From JBHJOF01 sp050330055 (lineage in GTDB: Bacteria; Pseudomonadota; Alphaproteobacteria; Kiloniellales; JAKSDN01), in the NCBI GenBank assembly GCA_050330055.1, contig JBHJOF010000134.1, positions 1-24,055 on the forward strand: DNA of 24,055 nucleotides. The letters run 5' to 3'. The notes under the pieces were generated by a model. That model ran no database searches. It saw nothing but the letters and a program-made list of their open reading frames with translations, and had not been told where the DNA came from. The position numbers and the translations under genes were made by a program. Positions 7,250 through 14,710 of the stretch are shown here, one piece after another (positions within the stretch are counted from its first letter, which is position 1; the number at the start of each line of letters is the position of its first letter).

Positions 7250-8536
7250 ATGGCGGAAAGGAAGCGCAGGGCCGCGGCGGGCCAGCCGGCCGTCAATCTC
7301 GAACGCCTGCGGGCGCGTGTGACGGCCCTGGCCCGAATCGGCGCCGACCCCTCGGGTCGGGGCGTTCATCGCCCGAGCTTTTCCGCCGCAGACATGGAGG
7401 CGCGGCGGTGGCTGCGCGAGCAGATGGACGCCCTCGGCCTGCGCGTCTGGATGGATGCCGTCGGCAACGTCATCGGCCGCTGGGAAGTCGGCGAAGGCCC
7501 GGCGGTGCTGCTGGGCTCGCATCTGGACAGCGTGCCGCATGGCGGCGCTTTCGACGGCGCCCTGGGCGTGGTGGCCGCGCTCGAATGCGTCGAGGCCCTG
7601 ATGGACTGCGGCATCACGCCGGCCGCGCCGCTCGAGGTCATCGGCACCAGCGAGGAGGAGGGGCGCTTCGGCGGCATGCTGGGAGCGCAGGCCATGGCCG
7701 GCACGATACCCGAGACCTGGTTCTACGAAACAGTGGACGACCAGGGCGTGAAGCTGGTCGATGCGATGCGTAACGCCGGATTGGACCCGGACGATTACCG
7801 CGCGGCGCGCCGCGACCCCGCGACGGTCAAGGCCTTCCTCGAGCTGCACATCGAGCAGGGGCCCGTGCTCGACCGCACCGGTCGTCCGGCGGGGATCGTC
7901 GAAGGCATCTCCGGTGTCTTCAACTGGGTCGTCACCATGACCGGCGCCGCCAACCACGCCGGCACCACGCCGATGGAACTGCGCCAGGACGCCTTCCGGG
8001 GACTGGCGGACTTCGCCGCGGCGGTGCCGGATATCCTGGCGCGGCACGGCACGCCGGCCAGCCGCCTGACGGTCGGCAAGGTCGACCTCGAGCCCAACTT
8101 TCCTCACACCGTGCCGGGCCGAGCCGAGTTCTCGGTCGTCGGACGCGACATAGACGAGGCGGTGATGACGGCCTTGGCGAAGGCCTGCCGCGCGGCGCTG
8201 GAGTCTGCGGCCCGGTGCAACGGCCTCACCCTGGAGATGACCGAAATCAGCTGGCTGAGCCCGACCCCTTGCCACGCCGATATCATTGCGGCTTTCGCGC
8301 GGCAGGCCGCGGCGCTCGGCCTGGACGCGCCGGTCATGCCGAGCGGCGCCGGCCACGATACCCAGGTGATGGCGCAGCTCACCCGCGCGGGCATGATCTT
8401 CGTGGCCAGCAGGGGCGGGGTCAGCCATGCGCCGGACGAACGCAGCGACTGGTCGGATATCGAGGCCGGCAGCAATCTGCTGCTGCACACGCTGCTCGAC
8501 GTCGCGGGCGAGGGCGCGGCCGGCCCTTGGCGCTGA
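7250..8536 (+). CDS. M20-family Zn-dependent amidohydrolase (allantoate / N-carbamoyl-amino-acid hydrolase type)
   Basis: A 428-residue cytoplasmic binuclear metallohydrolase of the HyuC/AllC branch of peptidase family M20. That branch cleaves N-carbamoyl or ureido groups from amino acids or allantoate-type substrates. Metal-site motifs are intact: GSHLDSVPHGGAFDGALG (His91, Asp102), TSEEEGRFGG (Glu136/137), ELHIEQGPVLD (His200) and SGAGHDTQ (His369). GAANHAGTTPMELRQDAF belongs to the lid/dimerisation domain. I chose the ATG at 7250 because GGGGGAGG sits just before it. An in-frame ATG at 7157 would place the 5' end inside the AT-rich promoter region and adds sequence unlike the family. It is divergent from the peptide-type ABC operon, so the imported solute may be its substrate. 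Carbamoylase, ureidoglycolase and allantoate amidohydrolase cannot be separated here. Confidence 0.9.
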   Translation: MAERKRRAAAGQPAVNLERLRARVTALARIGADPSGRGVHRPSFSAADMEARRWLREQMDALGLRVWMDAVGNVIGRWEVGEGPAVLLGSHLDSVPHGGAFDGALGVVAALECVEALMDCGITPAAPLEVIGTSEEEGRFGGMLGAQAMAGTIPETWFYETVDDQGVKLVDAMRNAGLDPDDYRAARRDPATVKAFLELHIEQGPVLDRTGRPAGIVEGISGVFNWVVTMTGAANHAGTTPMELRQDAFRGLADFAAAVPDILARHGTPASRLTVGKVDLEPNFPHTVPGRAEFSVVGRDIDEAVMTALAKACRAALESAARCNGLTLEMTEISWLSPTPCHADIIAAFARQAAALGLDAPVMPSGAGHDTQVMAQLTRAGMIFVASRGGVSHAPDERSDWSDIEAGSNLLLHTLLDVAGEGAAGPWR

Positions 8537-8570
8537 CTTACCAAAGCCGGTCGGCGCCCGACTGAAGCGT

Positions 8571-8585
8571 GGCGGCGCTGCCGCC
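8571..8585. terminator. Hairpin between convergent genes
   Basis: GGCGGC and GCCGCC flank a three-base loop in the 52-bp gap between the converging amidohydrolase and LysR genes. A weaker stem GTCGG/CCGAC lies at 8550-8562. There is no T-run on either strand, so a bidirectional terminator role is only suggested by position. Confidence 0.35.
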
Positions 8586-8588
8586 GAC

Positions 8589-9476
8589 TCAGCGTCCCAG
8601 GTCGGCGAGCGCCGCCTGCAGGTCGCGGGCGAACTCGCGCACGAAGCGCGACTTGGGCAGTGCCGTGCTGGTGGTGAGCACGATGTCGAGCGCGGTGCGC
8701 GGGCGGAAGGGCCGCACGACCAGATCGCCGAAATCGCTCCAGGGGATCAGGCCGTCGACCAGGGCGACGCCCAGCCCGCGCGCGACCAGGGGTGCCGCCG
8801 AGATCGACAGCATGATCTCGATGTGCGGCTCCCGGCTGCAGCCGCAGTCTTCGAAGGCCTGGTCGAGCACGCGTCCCACCGGCGGCCCCGAGCCATAGCT
8901 GATCAGAGTCTGGTCCGCCAGGTCTGGCGGCGTCACCACCTCGAGCGCCGCCAAAGGGGAATCCGCCCGCATCAGCGCTACGATCTCGGCTTGGCCGATG
9001 GTCTCGCTGCGCACCTGCGGTTCGGGAATCTGCGTCATGGTCAGGCTCAGATCGATGTCACCGATCAGCAGCCGCTCGCCGACCTCCTTCGCCGGCAGGG
9101 TGTGCAGCGCCAGACGGGTTCCGGGATTGCGGTGGCGGAAGCGCTCCGCCGCGGCCGGCAGCAGCGCAAAGGTCGGCGGCGCGCTGGCGGCAACCCTCAG
9201 GAGGCCGAGGCGCTTGTCGCGAATCCGGTCCGAGAAGCCCTTGAGCACCTCGATCTCGCGGAAGATCCGGTCCGCATCGCGGAACAGGAGATGCGCCTCG
9301 GCAGTGGCGACCAGCCGTCCGCCGACGCGCTCGAACAGGCGATAGCCGATCTGGCTCTCGAAATGCCGCAGCACCTTGCTGACAGCGGGCTGTGAGACAT
9401 GGAGCGCCTCGGCCGCCGCGGTCAGCGAGCCCTGGCGCATCACGGCACGGAAGACCTCGAGCTGGCGCGCGTTCAT
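8589..9476 (-). CDS. LysR-family transcriptional regulator
   Basis: A 295-residue regulator of normal LysR length. The N-terminal helix-turn-helix is clear: MNARQLEVFRAVMRQGSLTA, then AAEALHVSQPAVSKVLRHFE, then IGYRLFERVGGRLVATAEA. A linker helix and a two-lobed periplasmic-binding-like effector domain follow (LRVAASAPPTFALLP, IGDIDLSLTMTQIPEP, and a second lobe near ADQTLISYGSGPPVG). The ATG at 9476 has GGAAGG a few bases upstream. It is divergent from the [2Fe-2S]/FAD oxidoreductase operon, the usual arrangement for a LysR protein and its target, and a LysR-type palindrome sits 13 bases from its own start. It probably senses an amino-acid-like ligand, which is inferred from context. Confidence 0.92.
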   Translation of the reverse strand: MNARQLEVFRAVMRQGSLTAAAEALHVSQPAVSKVLRHFESQIGYRLFERVGGRLVATAEAHLLFRDADRIFREIEVLKGFSDRIRDKRLGLLRVAASAPPTFALLPAAAERFRHRNPGTRLALHTLPAKEVGERLLIGDIDLSLTMTQIPEPQVRSETIGQAEIVALMRADSPLAALEVVTPPDLADQTLISYGSGPPVGRVLDQAFEDCGCSREPHIEIMLSISAAPLVARGLGVALVDGLIPWSDFGDLVVRPFRPRTALDIVLTTSTALPKSRFVREFARDLQAALADLGR

Positions 9477-9488
9477 GAGCAGCCTTCC

Positions 9489-9503
9489 ATAACCAATGGT
9501 TAT
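9489..9503. promoter_or_regulatory. LysR-type operator, perfect palindrome ATAACC-AAT-GGTTAT
   Basis: The arms ATAACC and GGTTAT are exact inverted copies around AAT, and the core TAACCAATGGTTA matches the T-N11-A LysR box. It lies 13 bases before the LysR start and about 134 bases before the iron-sulfur gene start, next to an AT-rich tract (9504-9527). This placement fits negative autoregulation combined with control of the divergent operon. Confidence 0.65.
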
Positions 9504-9636
9504 ACATAAGAAAACATATTGTATTGGTCTGCGGCAAGGGGAAGCGTCAGGCTGACCTCATGCTGATCGGTCCGAGCGTCAGACAGTGCCGCCGCGCCCC
9601 GAGAGTCCGGGTACTCGGCACGCGAAGCTGCAGATC

Positions 9637-9912
9637 ATGAAGAGCCGCTTTCTCCGCCTGGGCGAGACCGAGCGGCCGGAGCTGGCCTTCTCGATCGACG
9701 GCCGCCCTGGGAAGGCGCTGGAGGGCGACAGCCTGCTGGTGGCAATCCTGACCCAGACGGGCCGCCTGCGGCAGTCGGAGTTCGGCGACGGCGCCCGTGC
9801 CGGCTTCTGCCTCATGGGCGCCTGTCAGGACTGCTGGGTCTGGACCGAAGACGGCGAGCGCCTGCGCGCCTGCACCACGCCGGTCGCGCGCGGCATGCGG
9901 ATCATCACCTAG
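9637..9912 (+). CDS. Small (2Fe-2S)-binding subunit of an HcnA-like amino-acid dehydrogenase
   Basis: A ~91-residue plant-ferredoxin-type subunit that would pass electrons between the flavoproteins encoded next. The cluster motif is visible as C-x4-C-x2-C (GFCLMGACQDCWV) with a fourth Cys in RLRACTTPVARGM. The N-terminal strand LAFSIDGRPGKALEGDSLL is typical of HcnA and opine-oxidase or D-hydroxyproline-dehydrogenase small subunits. I chose the ATG at 9637 because related proteins begin at this point. A GTG at 9586 would add 17 residues without family character, and neither start has a strong SD. It is first in the four-gene operon and is followed after 14 bp, with GGAGGAG as SD, by the FAD subunit gene. 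It is too short to act alone. Confidence 0.82.
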   Translation: MKSRFLRLGETERPELAFSIDGRPGKALEGDSLLVAILTQTGRLRQSEFGDGARAGFCLMGACQDCWVWTEDGERLRACTTPVARGMRIIT

Positions 9913-9926
9913 GCGCCGGAGGAGAT

Positions 9927-11321
9927 ATGGCTGAGCCTCGCGGGCATCCCCAGGTGGTCATAGTCGGTGCCGGCCCGGCCGGGGTGCGCGCGGCCGAAGC
10001 GCTTGTCGAGACAGGGCTGCGTCCCGTCGTCATCGACGAGGGGCAGCGCGACGGCGGTCAGATCTACCGCCGCCAGCCGATGGGCTTCCGCCGGCCTTAC
10101 GCCGCGCTCTACGGCACCGAAGCAGGCCGGGCCGAGTCGCTGCATCGCAGCTTCGAGGCGCTGCGGGACAGCATCGACTACCGGCCGGAGACGCTCGCCT
10201 GGGGCCTTTGGGACAAGGAGCTGCAGGTCGTGAGCGGAGCCCGCGTCGAGGCGCTGCGCTTCGACCGCTTGATCATCGCCTCTGGCGCCACCGACCGCTT
10301 GATGCCGCTGCCCGGCTGGCACCGGGCCGGGGTTTACAGCCTCGGCGCGGCCCAGATCGCGCTGAAGGCGCAGGCCACGGCGATCGGCCGGCAGGTGGTG
10401 TTCCTGGGCACCGGGCCGCTGCTCTACCTGGTCGCCGCGCAGTATCTGAAGGCGCGCGCCGGCGTCGCGGCGGTACTCGACACTTCGCCGTTTCACTATC
10501 GCCTCAAAGCGCTGCCCCGGCTGCTGGCGCGGCCTGCCGTTCTTGCCAAGGGCCTGGCGCTGGTCGCCCGCCTGCGCCGCGCCGGCGTTGCGCTGCACAG
10601 CGGCGTGACGCCGCTCGAGATTGCCGGTGACCCGGAGGCGGGCGTTTCGGCGGTGACCGTCCGGCGCGACGACGGCGAGACCTTGACGATCCCCTGCGAC
10701 GCGGTGGCACTCGGCTATCACCTACGGCCGGAAACCCAGCTCGCGGATCTGGCGCGCTGCGCATTCCGCTTCGATGCCGAGACCCGGCAATGGCTGCCGG
10801 TGATCGATCGCGACGGGCGCAGCAGCGTCGAGGGCGTCTATCTGGCGGGCGACGGCGCGCGGTTGCTCGGGGCCGACGGCGCCGAGGCGGCGGGCCGCCT
10901 GGCGGCGCTGGCGTTGCTGGCCGATAGCGGACACGGCGGCCTCGACGCCGAGATGCTTCGGCTGCGCCGGATATTGGAACGGATGGACCGCTTCCGCCGT
11001 GGCCTGGCGGCGGCTTTCCCCTGGCCTGCCGCGACGGCGCAATCGCTTCCCGACGAGACGGTGGTCTGCCGCTGCGAGACCATCACCGCCGGCACGCTGC
11101 GCCAGGCTACGCGCGAGCTGGGCGCCTGCGAGCTGAACCGCAGCAAGGCCCTGACCCGGGTCGGCATGGGTCGCTGCCAGGGCCGTTACTGCGGCCATGC
11201 CGCCGCCGAGATCGTCGCCGCCGCGGCCAACGTCCCGCTGGAGCAGGTCGGTCGCCTGCGCGGTCAGGCGCCGATCAAGCCGCTGCCTATCGCCGCATCG
11301 GCTGAAGAGGAAGCTGCATGA
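9927..11321 (+). CDS. HcnB-like FAD/NAD(P)-binding oxidoreductase subunit with C-terminal BFD-type [2Fe-2S] domain
   Basis: A 464-residue flavoprotein resembling the alpha subunits of HcnABC, octopine/nopaline oxidases and D-hydroxyproline dehydrogenase. It has an FAD-binding GAGPAG near residue 12, the GGQIYRR segment, an inner nucleotide fold starting VVFLGTGPLLYLVAAQYLKA, and the late FAD motif GVYLAGDGARLLGADGA. The C-terminal ~80 residues form a BFD-like domain with CRCE and, about 35 residues on, CQGRYC, giving four cysteines for a second [2Fe-2S] cluster. The stop overlaps the next start by ATGA at 11318-11321. Such complexes oxidise secondary or D-amino acids (glycine in HcnABC). No cyanide production should be assumed, since HcnB homologues are far more widespread than cyanogenesis. 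Confidence 0.88.
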   Translation: MAEPRGHPQVVIVGAGPAGVRAAEALVETGLRPVVIDEGQRDGGQIYRRQPMGFRRPYAALYGTEAGRAESLHRSFEALRDSIDYRPETLAWGLWDKELQVVSGARVEALRFDRLIIASGATDRLMPLPGWHRAGVYSLGAAQIALKAQATAIGRQVVFLGTGPLLYLVAAQYLKARAGVAAVLDTSPFHYRLKALPRLLARPAVLAKGLALVARLRRAGVALHSGVTPLEIAGDPEAGVSAVTVRRDDGETLTIPCDAVALGYHLRPETQLADLARCAFRFDAETRQWLPVIDRDGRSSVEGVYLAGDGARLLGADGAEAAGRLAALALLADSGHGGLDAEMLRLRRILERMDRFRRGLAAAFPWPAATAQSLPDETVVCRCETITAGTLRQATRELGACELNRSKALTRVGMGRCQGRYCGHAAAEIVAAAANVPLEQVGRLRGQAPIKPLPIAASAEEEAA

Positions 11322-12460
11322 CAAGCCACGCCGCAGATGTGGTCGTCGTCGGTGGTGGCATCATGGGTGCCGCCGCCGCCTTCTTCCTGCGCCAGCGCGG
11401 CCGTTCGGTGTTTCTGATCGAGCGCGGCCTGGTCGGTCAGCAGGCCAGCGGCGTCAACTTCGGCAACGTCCGCCGCCAGGGCCGCTTCCTGCCGCAGCTT
11501 CCGCTGGCCCATCGCTCGCGGGCGATCTGGGGCAGGCTGAGGTCGCTGCTGGGCGAGGATGCCGAGTTCCTGGCGACCGGCCACATCCGCGTCTGCTACG
11601 ACCAGAAGCAGCAAGAGGTGCTGGAGAGCTATGCGCGGAAGGCGAGGGACTACGGTCTCGAACTGGAACTAGTCAGCCGCAACGCGCTCAGGGCGCGCTT
11701 TCCCTTCATCGGTCCGGAGCCGCTCGCAGGCTCCTATTCGCCGGAGGACGGCCACGCCAACCCGCGCCTGGCGGCCCCGGCTTTTGGGCGCGCCGCTGTG
11801 CGCGCCGGCGCGCAGGTCTTCGAGAACACCGAGGTTCTCTCGGTCCAGAAGGCCGGGCAGGATTTCGAGGTGACGGCGGGAGACGGACGCCGCTTCCGGG
11901 CGCCGGCAGTGTTGATCACGGCCGGGGCCTGGGGCGGGCGGCTGTCCGAACAGTTCGGCGAGCCGGTGCCGATCGCGGTCCACGGGCCGCAGATGGCGGT
12001 GACCGAGCCGCTGCCCTACTGGATCAAGCCGGTGATCGGCGTCTCCACCGCGGTCCCGGAGGAGGGCGTCTATCTGCGCCAGGTGGAGCGCGGCAACGTC
12101 GTCTTCGGCGGCGGCCGGCGCGGCCCCGCCTACGCCGACGTCCCGCGCGCCTACGTGCTGCCGCGGAACACGCTCTCCCAGATCAAGCAGCTCCGCCGCC
12201 TGGTACCCGCCCTTGGGACCGCCCGGATCATCCGCACCTGGAGCGGCGTGGAGAGCTATATGCCGGACGATATTCCGATCATGGGGCCGAGCGCCCGGGT
12301 GTCCGGCCTCTACTACGCCTTCGGCTTCTGCGGCCACGGCTTCCAGCTTGGCCCCGGCGTCGGCGACGTCATGGCCGAGCTGATCGACCGCGGCGCCACC
12401 AGCACGCCGATCGAGCCTTTTCACATTGGGCGCTTCGCGCGCGCCGACTACGCCGCCTAA
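11318..12460 (+). CDS. HcnC/DadA-like FAD-dependent amino-acid oxidoreductase (catalytic subunit)
   Basis: A 380-residue member of the D-amino-acid oxidase (DAO) fold. An N-terminal Rossmann motif VVVVGGGIMGAAAAFFLRQR binds FAD and is followed by FLIERGLVGQQASGVNFGNV. A substrate-domain stretch contains YSPEDGHANPRLAAPAFGRA. The C-terminal FAD loop YYAFGFCGHGFQLGPGVGDV is characteristic of DAO-type dehydrogenases. It is translationally coupled (ATGA) to the HcnB-like subunit and would be the site where the C-N bond of the substrate amino acid is oxidised, with electrons passing through the iron-sulfur subunits to the respiratory chain. The likely substrate class is a D-amino acid, sarcosine-like or opine-like secondary amine. 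The sequence alone does not discriminate between these. Confidence 0.87.
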   Translation: MTSHAADVVVVGGGIMGAAAAFFLRQRGRSVFLIERGLVGQQASGVNFGNVRRQGRFLPQLPLAHRSRAIWGRLRSLLGEDAEFLATGHIRVCYDQKQQEVLESYARKARDYGLELELVSRNALRARFPFIGPEPLAGSYSPEDGHANPRLAAPAFGRAAVRAGAQVFENTEVLSVQKAGQDFEVTAGDGRRFRAPAVLITAGAWGGRLSEQFGEPVPIAVHGPQMAVTEPLPYWIKPVIGVSTAVPEEGVYLRQVERGNVVFGGGRRGPAYADVPRAYVLPRNTLSQIKQLRRLVPALGTARIIRTWSGVESYMPDDIPIMGPSARVSGLYYAFGFCGHGFQLGPGVGDVMAELIDRGATSTPIEPFHIGRFARADYAA

Positions 12461-12481
12461 CAGGAACAGCAAGGATCCCTC

Positions 12482-13522
12482 ATGGCCGCCGTGTCTCCCG
12501 CCAGCCCTGCCACCGTCACTGCCGACGAGGCGACCCGTCGCTTCCACGACGAGATCTTCGTCTTCGACGCCCTTTCGATCGCCTATGTGCTCGAGGACAA
12601 GTATGCCGAGCGAACGCTGCAGGGCGGCGTGAACGCGACCAACGTCACCTTCGCTCTGGAAGAGTCCTGGGACGCGGCCCTGCGCAATTTCGAGCGCCAC
12701 CTGACGGCGATCGAGAAGAGCCCCTATCTGACGCTCTGCCTGACAGCCGACGACATGCTGGCGGCCAAGGACGCGGGCAAGCTCGGGATCGTCATCGGCA
12801 CCCAGGGCGCCAGCATGCTGGAGGACCAGCTCTGGCGGTTGGGACTGCTGGTGCGCCTCGGCCTGCGCTTCCTCGGGCTCGCCTACACTACGGCCAACGC
12901 CTTCGGCGACGGCTGCGGCGAGAAGCGCGACGCCGGGCTCAGCTACCTGGGCGAGGAGCTGATCGCCCTGGCCGACACGCTGCCGATTATGATCGATCTC
13001 TCGCACTGCGGCCATCGCACCCGCGCGGAGGCGGCAGCCCTGGCACGCGCGCCGCTCTGCACCCACTCCAACGCCGACGGGCTGCGCCCGAACGGCCGCA
13101 ACACCGAGGACGCGACGGTCAAGACGATGGCCGAGAAGGGCGGCATGATCGGCGTCTGCGGCCTGCCCCAGTCGCTTGCCGACGGCACGCCGACCCTGGA
13201 CGACCTGCTGGACCACGTCGACCACCTGGTCAAGCTGGTCGGGCCACGCCACGTCGGCCTGGGCGTCGACTACGTCGAGAAGTACCAGGAGCAGGCCGAG
13301 GTCGTGGCGCCCCCGAGCGTGGTGACTTGGCGCACGCGGCGCCCCGACATCTTCGGGCCGCTCTCGGCCTTCGGCCGCCAGTCCTATCCGATCGGCATCG
13401 AGACGGTGACCAAGCTGCCAAATCTGACGCAGGGCCTGTTCGACCGCGGCTACAGCGGTGAGGAGGTGGCGGGGATCATGGGTGGCAACTGGCTGCAGAC
13501 CTTCCGTAGGTTCTGCGGCTGA
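12482..13522 (+). CDS. M19 (renal/membrane dipeptidase family) protein with altered metal site
   Basis: A 346-residue TIM-barrel protein that aligns along its length with M19 dipeptidases, which cleave dipeptides and tolerate a C-terminal D-residue. Conserved sites are MIDLSHCGHRT (His175), LCTHSNADG (His195), NGRNTED (Arg206) and HVGLGVDY (Asp263). The N-terminal HxD pair that normally follows DG is replaced: residues 29-33 read DALSI, giving Leu31 and Ile33. The bridging Glu is Gln108 in VIGTQGAS. There is no signal peptide, so a cytoplasmic location is likely. It starts 21 bp after the oxidoreductase gene, with AAGGAT as SD, and is last in the operon. From memory, a divergent bacterial M19 clade shares these changes; whether such proteins are peptidases is open. 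Confidence 0.85.
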   Translation: MAAVSPASPATVTADEATRRFHDEIFVFDALSIAYVLEDKYAERTLQGGVNATNVTFALEESWDAALRNFERHLTAIEKSPYLTLCLTADDMLAAKDAGKLGIVIGTQGASMLEDQLWRLGLLVRLGLRFLGLAYTTANAFGDGCGEKRDAGLSYLGEELIALADTLPIMIDLSHCGHRTRAEAAALARAPLCTHSNADGLRPNGRNTEDATVKTMAEKGGMIGVCGLPQSLADGTPTLDDLLDHVDHLVKLVGPRHVGLGVDYVEKYQEQAEVVAPPSVVTWRTRRPDIFGPLSAFGRQSYPIGIETVTKLPNLTQGLFDRGYSGEEVAGIMGGNWLQTFRRFCG

Positions 13523-13683
13523 CGGCAGGAGACGTGCGGTATCGGTGAGGGAGACAGCGGAGCGAGCGGGATTGGCGGCGCAAAATTTCCGACGCCTCTG
13601 CCAATTGAGAATCCTCTGCCGTCCCGTAGCCAGTGTTCGGCATATCCGGCCGCCGGTACCGACATAGTTTGAAGGAACAAACA

Positions 13684-14469
13684 ATGCCGCAACGGCAGGG
13701 TCCAACAGGGAAAGGCACCATGCGGGATCGAGAGCAGCACCATGCTGCTGCGCCCCTGACCGTCTTCAAGGTCCTGACCTTCGACGTCGTCGGCACGCTG
13801 ATCGACTTCGAGCGCGGCATCCTCGACAGCGTCCGCGAGTCCGCCGGCGCCACGGCTGCCGCGCTGGACGACGACGCTATCCTCGATGCCTATCGCGACG
13901 CCCGGGCCGCGCCGGGGGCCGGCTGGTTTCCCGACGATCTGGTACGCGTCTACCGGGAGATGGCGCCGGTGCTCGGTTTGTCCGCCGATGAGGGGGCAGC
14001 GGAGCGATTGCGCGCCTCGGTCGAGCGCTGGCCGGCCTTTCCCGATTCGGCGGCGGCCCTCGAGCGGCTGGGCAGGCGATACCGGCTCGTCGCCATGACC
14101 AACGCGCAGCGCTGGGCCCTGCAGCATTTCGCCAGGACGCTTGGCGATCCCTTCGACGCCACCGTCACGGTCGACGACGTTGGCCGGGAGAAGCCCGACC
14201 CGCAGTTCTTCGCCTTCGCCCGCGGCGGCATCAGCACCTGGGGCTATGGCCTGAGCGACATCCTTCACGTGGCGCAGAGCCAGTATCACGACATCGGAGT
14301 GGCCCGCGAGCTTGGCTACACGGTCTGCTGGATCGAGCGGCGCAAGGGCCAGAAGGGCTACGGCGGAACCCGCGAGCCCGCCCGCGTCACGACACCGGAC
14401 TACCACTTCTCGAACCTGGCGGAGCTTGCCGATTTCGCGGATCGAGCCTGGGCCGGAGCCGTAGCCTGA
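13684..14469 (+). CDS. HAD-superfamily hydrolase, haloacid dehalogenase type II-like
   Basis: A 261-residue HAD hydrolase. The motif-I nucleophile is Asp34 in LTFDVVGTLID. The second Asp of HAD phosphatases is replaced by Val, which is usual in L-2-haloacid dehalogenases (FDxxGT). Motif II is the Thr of VAMTNAQRW, the motif-III Lys lies in VGREKPDPQFF, and the C-terminal segment DILHVAQSQYHDIGVA followed by LGYTVCWIERR matches a type-II-like subfamily. A cap domain lies between motifs I and II. The ATG at 13684 has GAAGGA upstream; an ATG at 13720 with GGGAAAGG is a credible alternative. It is separated from the preceding gene by 161 bp and from the next by 241 bp, so it is probably its own transcription unit. 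A real dehalogenase role is not established. Confidence 0.85.
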   Translation: MPQRQGPTGKGTMRDREQHHAAAPLTVFKVLTFDVVGTLIDFERGILDSVRESAGATAAALDDDAILDAYRDARAAPGAGWFPDDLVRVYREMAPVLGLSADEGAAERLRASVERWPAFPDSAAALERLGRRYRLVAMTNAQRWALQHFARTLGDPFDATVTVDDVGREKPDPQFFAFARGGISTWGYGLSDILHVAQSQYHDIGVARELGYTVCWIERRKGQKGYGGTREPARVTTPDYHFSNLAELADFADRAWAGAVA

Positions 14470-14710
14470 GTGAAGTGATGGGGCGCTGGCCGCCGGATTA
14501 AGCGGCGACTCGATCGCCACGAAAAGTCAAAACAAACAACGATGAACGGGGAAACACGATGAACGAGCGAAGACGGCCAGTCTGGTAGGCGGAACCCAGC
14601 TTCGGCCACGTTCCGCGACTGCGGCGCCGCGGCGCCGGCGGTCAGCGTCCACGCAATCCCACGGAGCCGCCCCTTGCGGCTGCGTTCCACTTGGTCGAAA
14701 GGTTGAGAAC
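14470..14710 (+). promoter_or_regulatory. Leader region before the second ABC operon, with overlapping micro-ORFs and hairpins
   Basis: A 241-bp gap. ACGATGAACG occurs twice (14539-14548 and 14556-14565), and each copy starts a tiny frame: MNGETR (14542-14562) and MNERRRPVW (14559-14588), overlapping at ATGA. The second has GGGG eight bases upstream. A 16-base GC palindrome follows at 14622-14637, then a stem AGCCGC-CCCTT-GCGGCT at 14665-14681 just before the binding-protein SD (AAAGG). The gap probably carries the operon promoter, but I cannot place -35/-10 boxes with confidence. Confidence 0.35.

Noticed and set aside
9927..12460. Hydrogen cyanide synthase (HcnABC)
   Set aside because: The subunit architecture is HcnABC-like, but opine oxidases and D-hydroxyproline dehydrogenases share it, and the M19 neighbour points to amino-acid catabolism. 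No hcn symbols are given.
11197..13461. Plus-strand alternative frame of 754 codons
   Set aside because: It overlaps the HcnC-like and M19 genes in another frame and is Arg/Ala/Pro/Gly-rich noise.
14622..14637. Sixteen-base perfect palindrome CGGCGCCGCGGCGCCG as an operator
   Set aside because: Short all-G/C palindromes of repeated GGCGCC are expected by chance in DNA of this composition. It is recorded only as part of the leader region.
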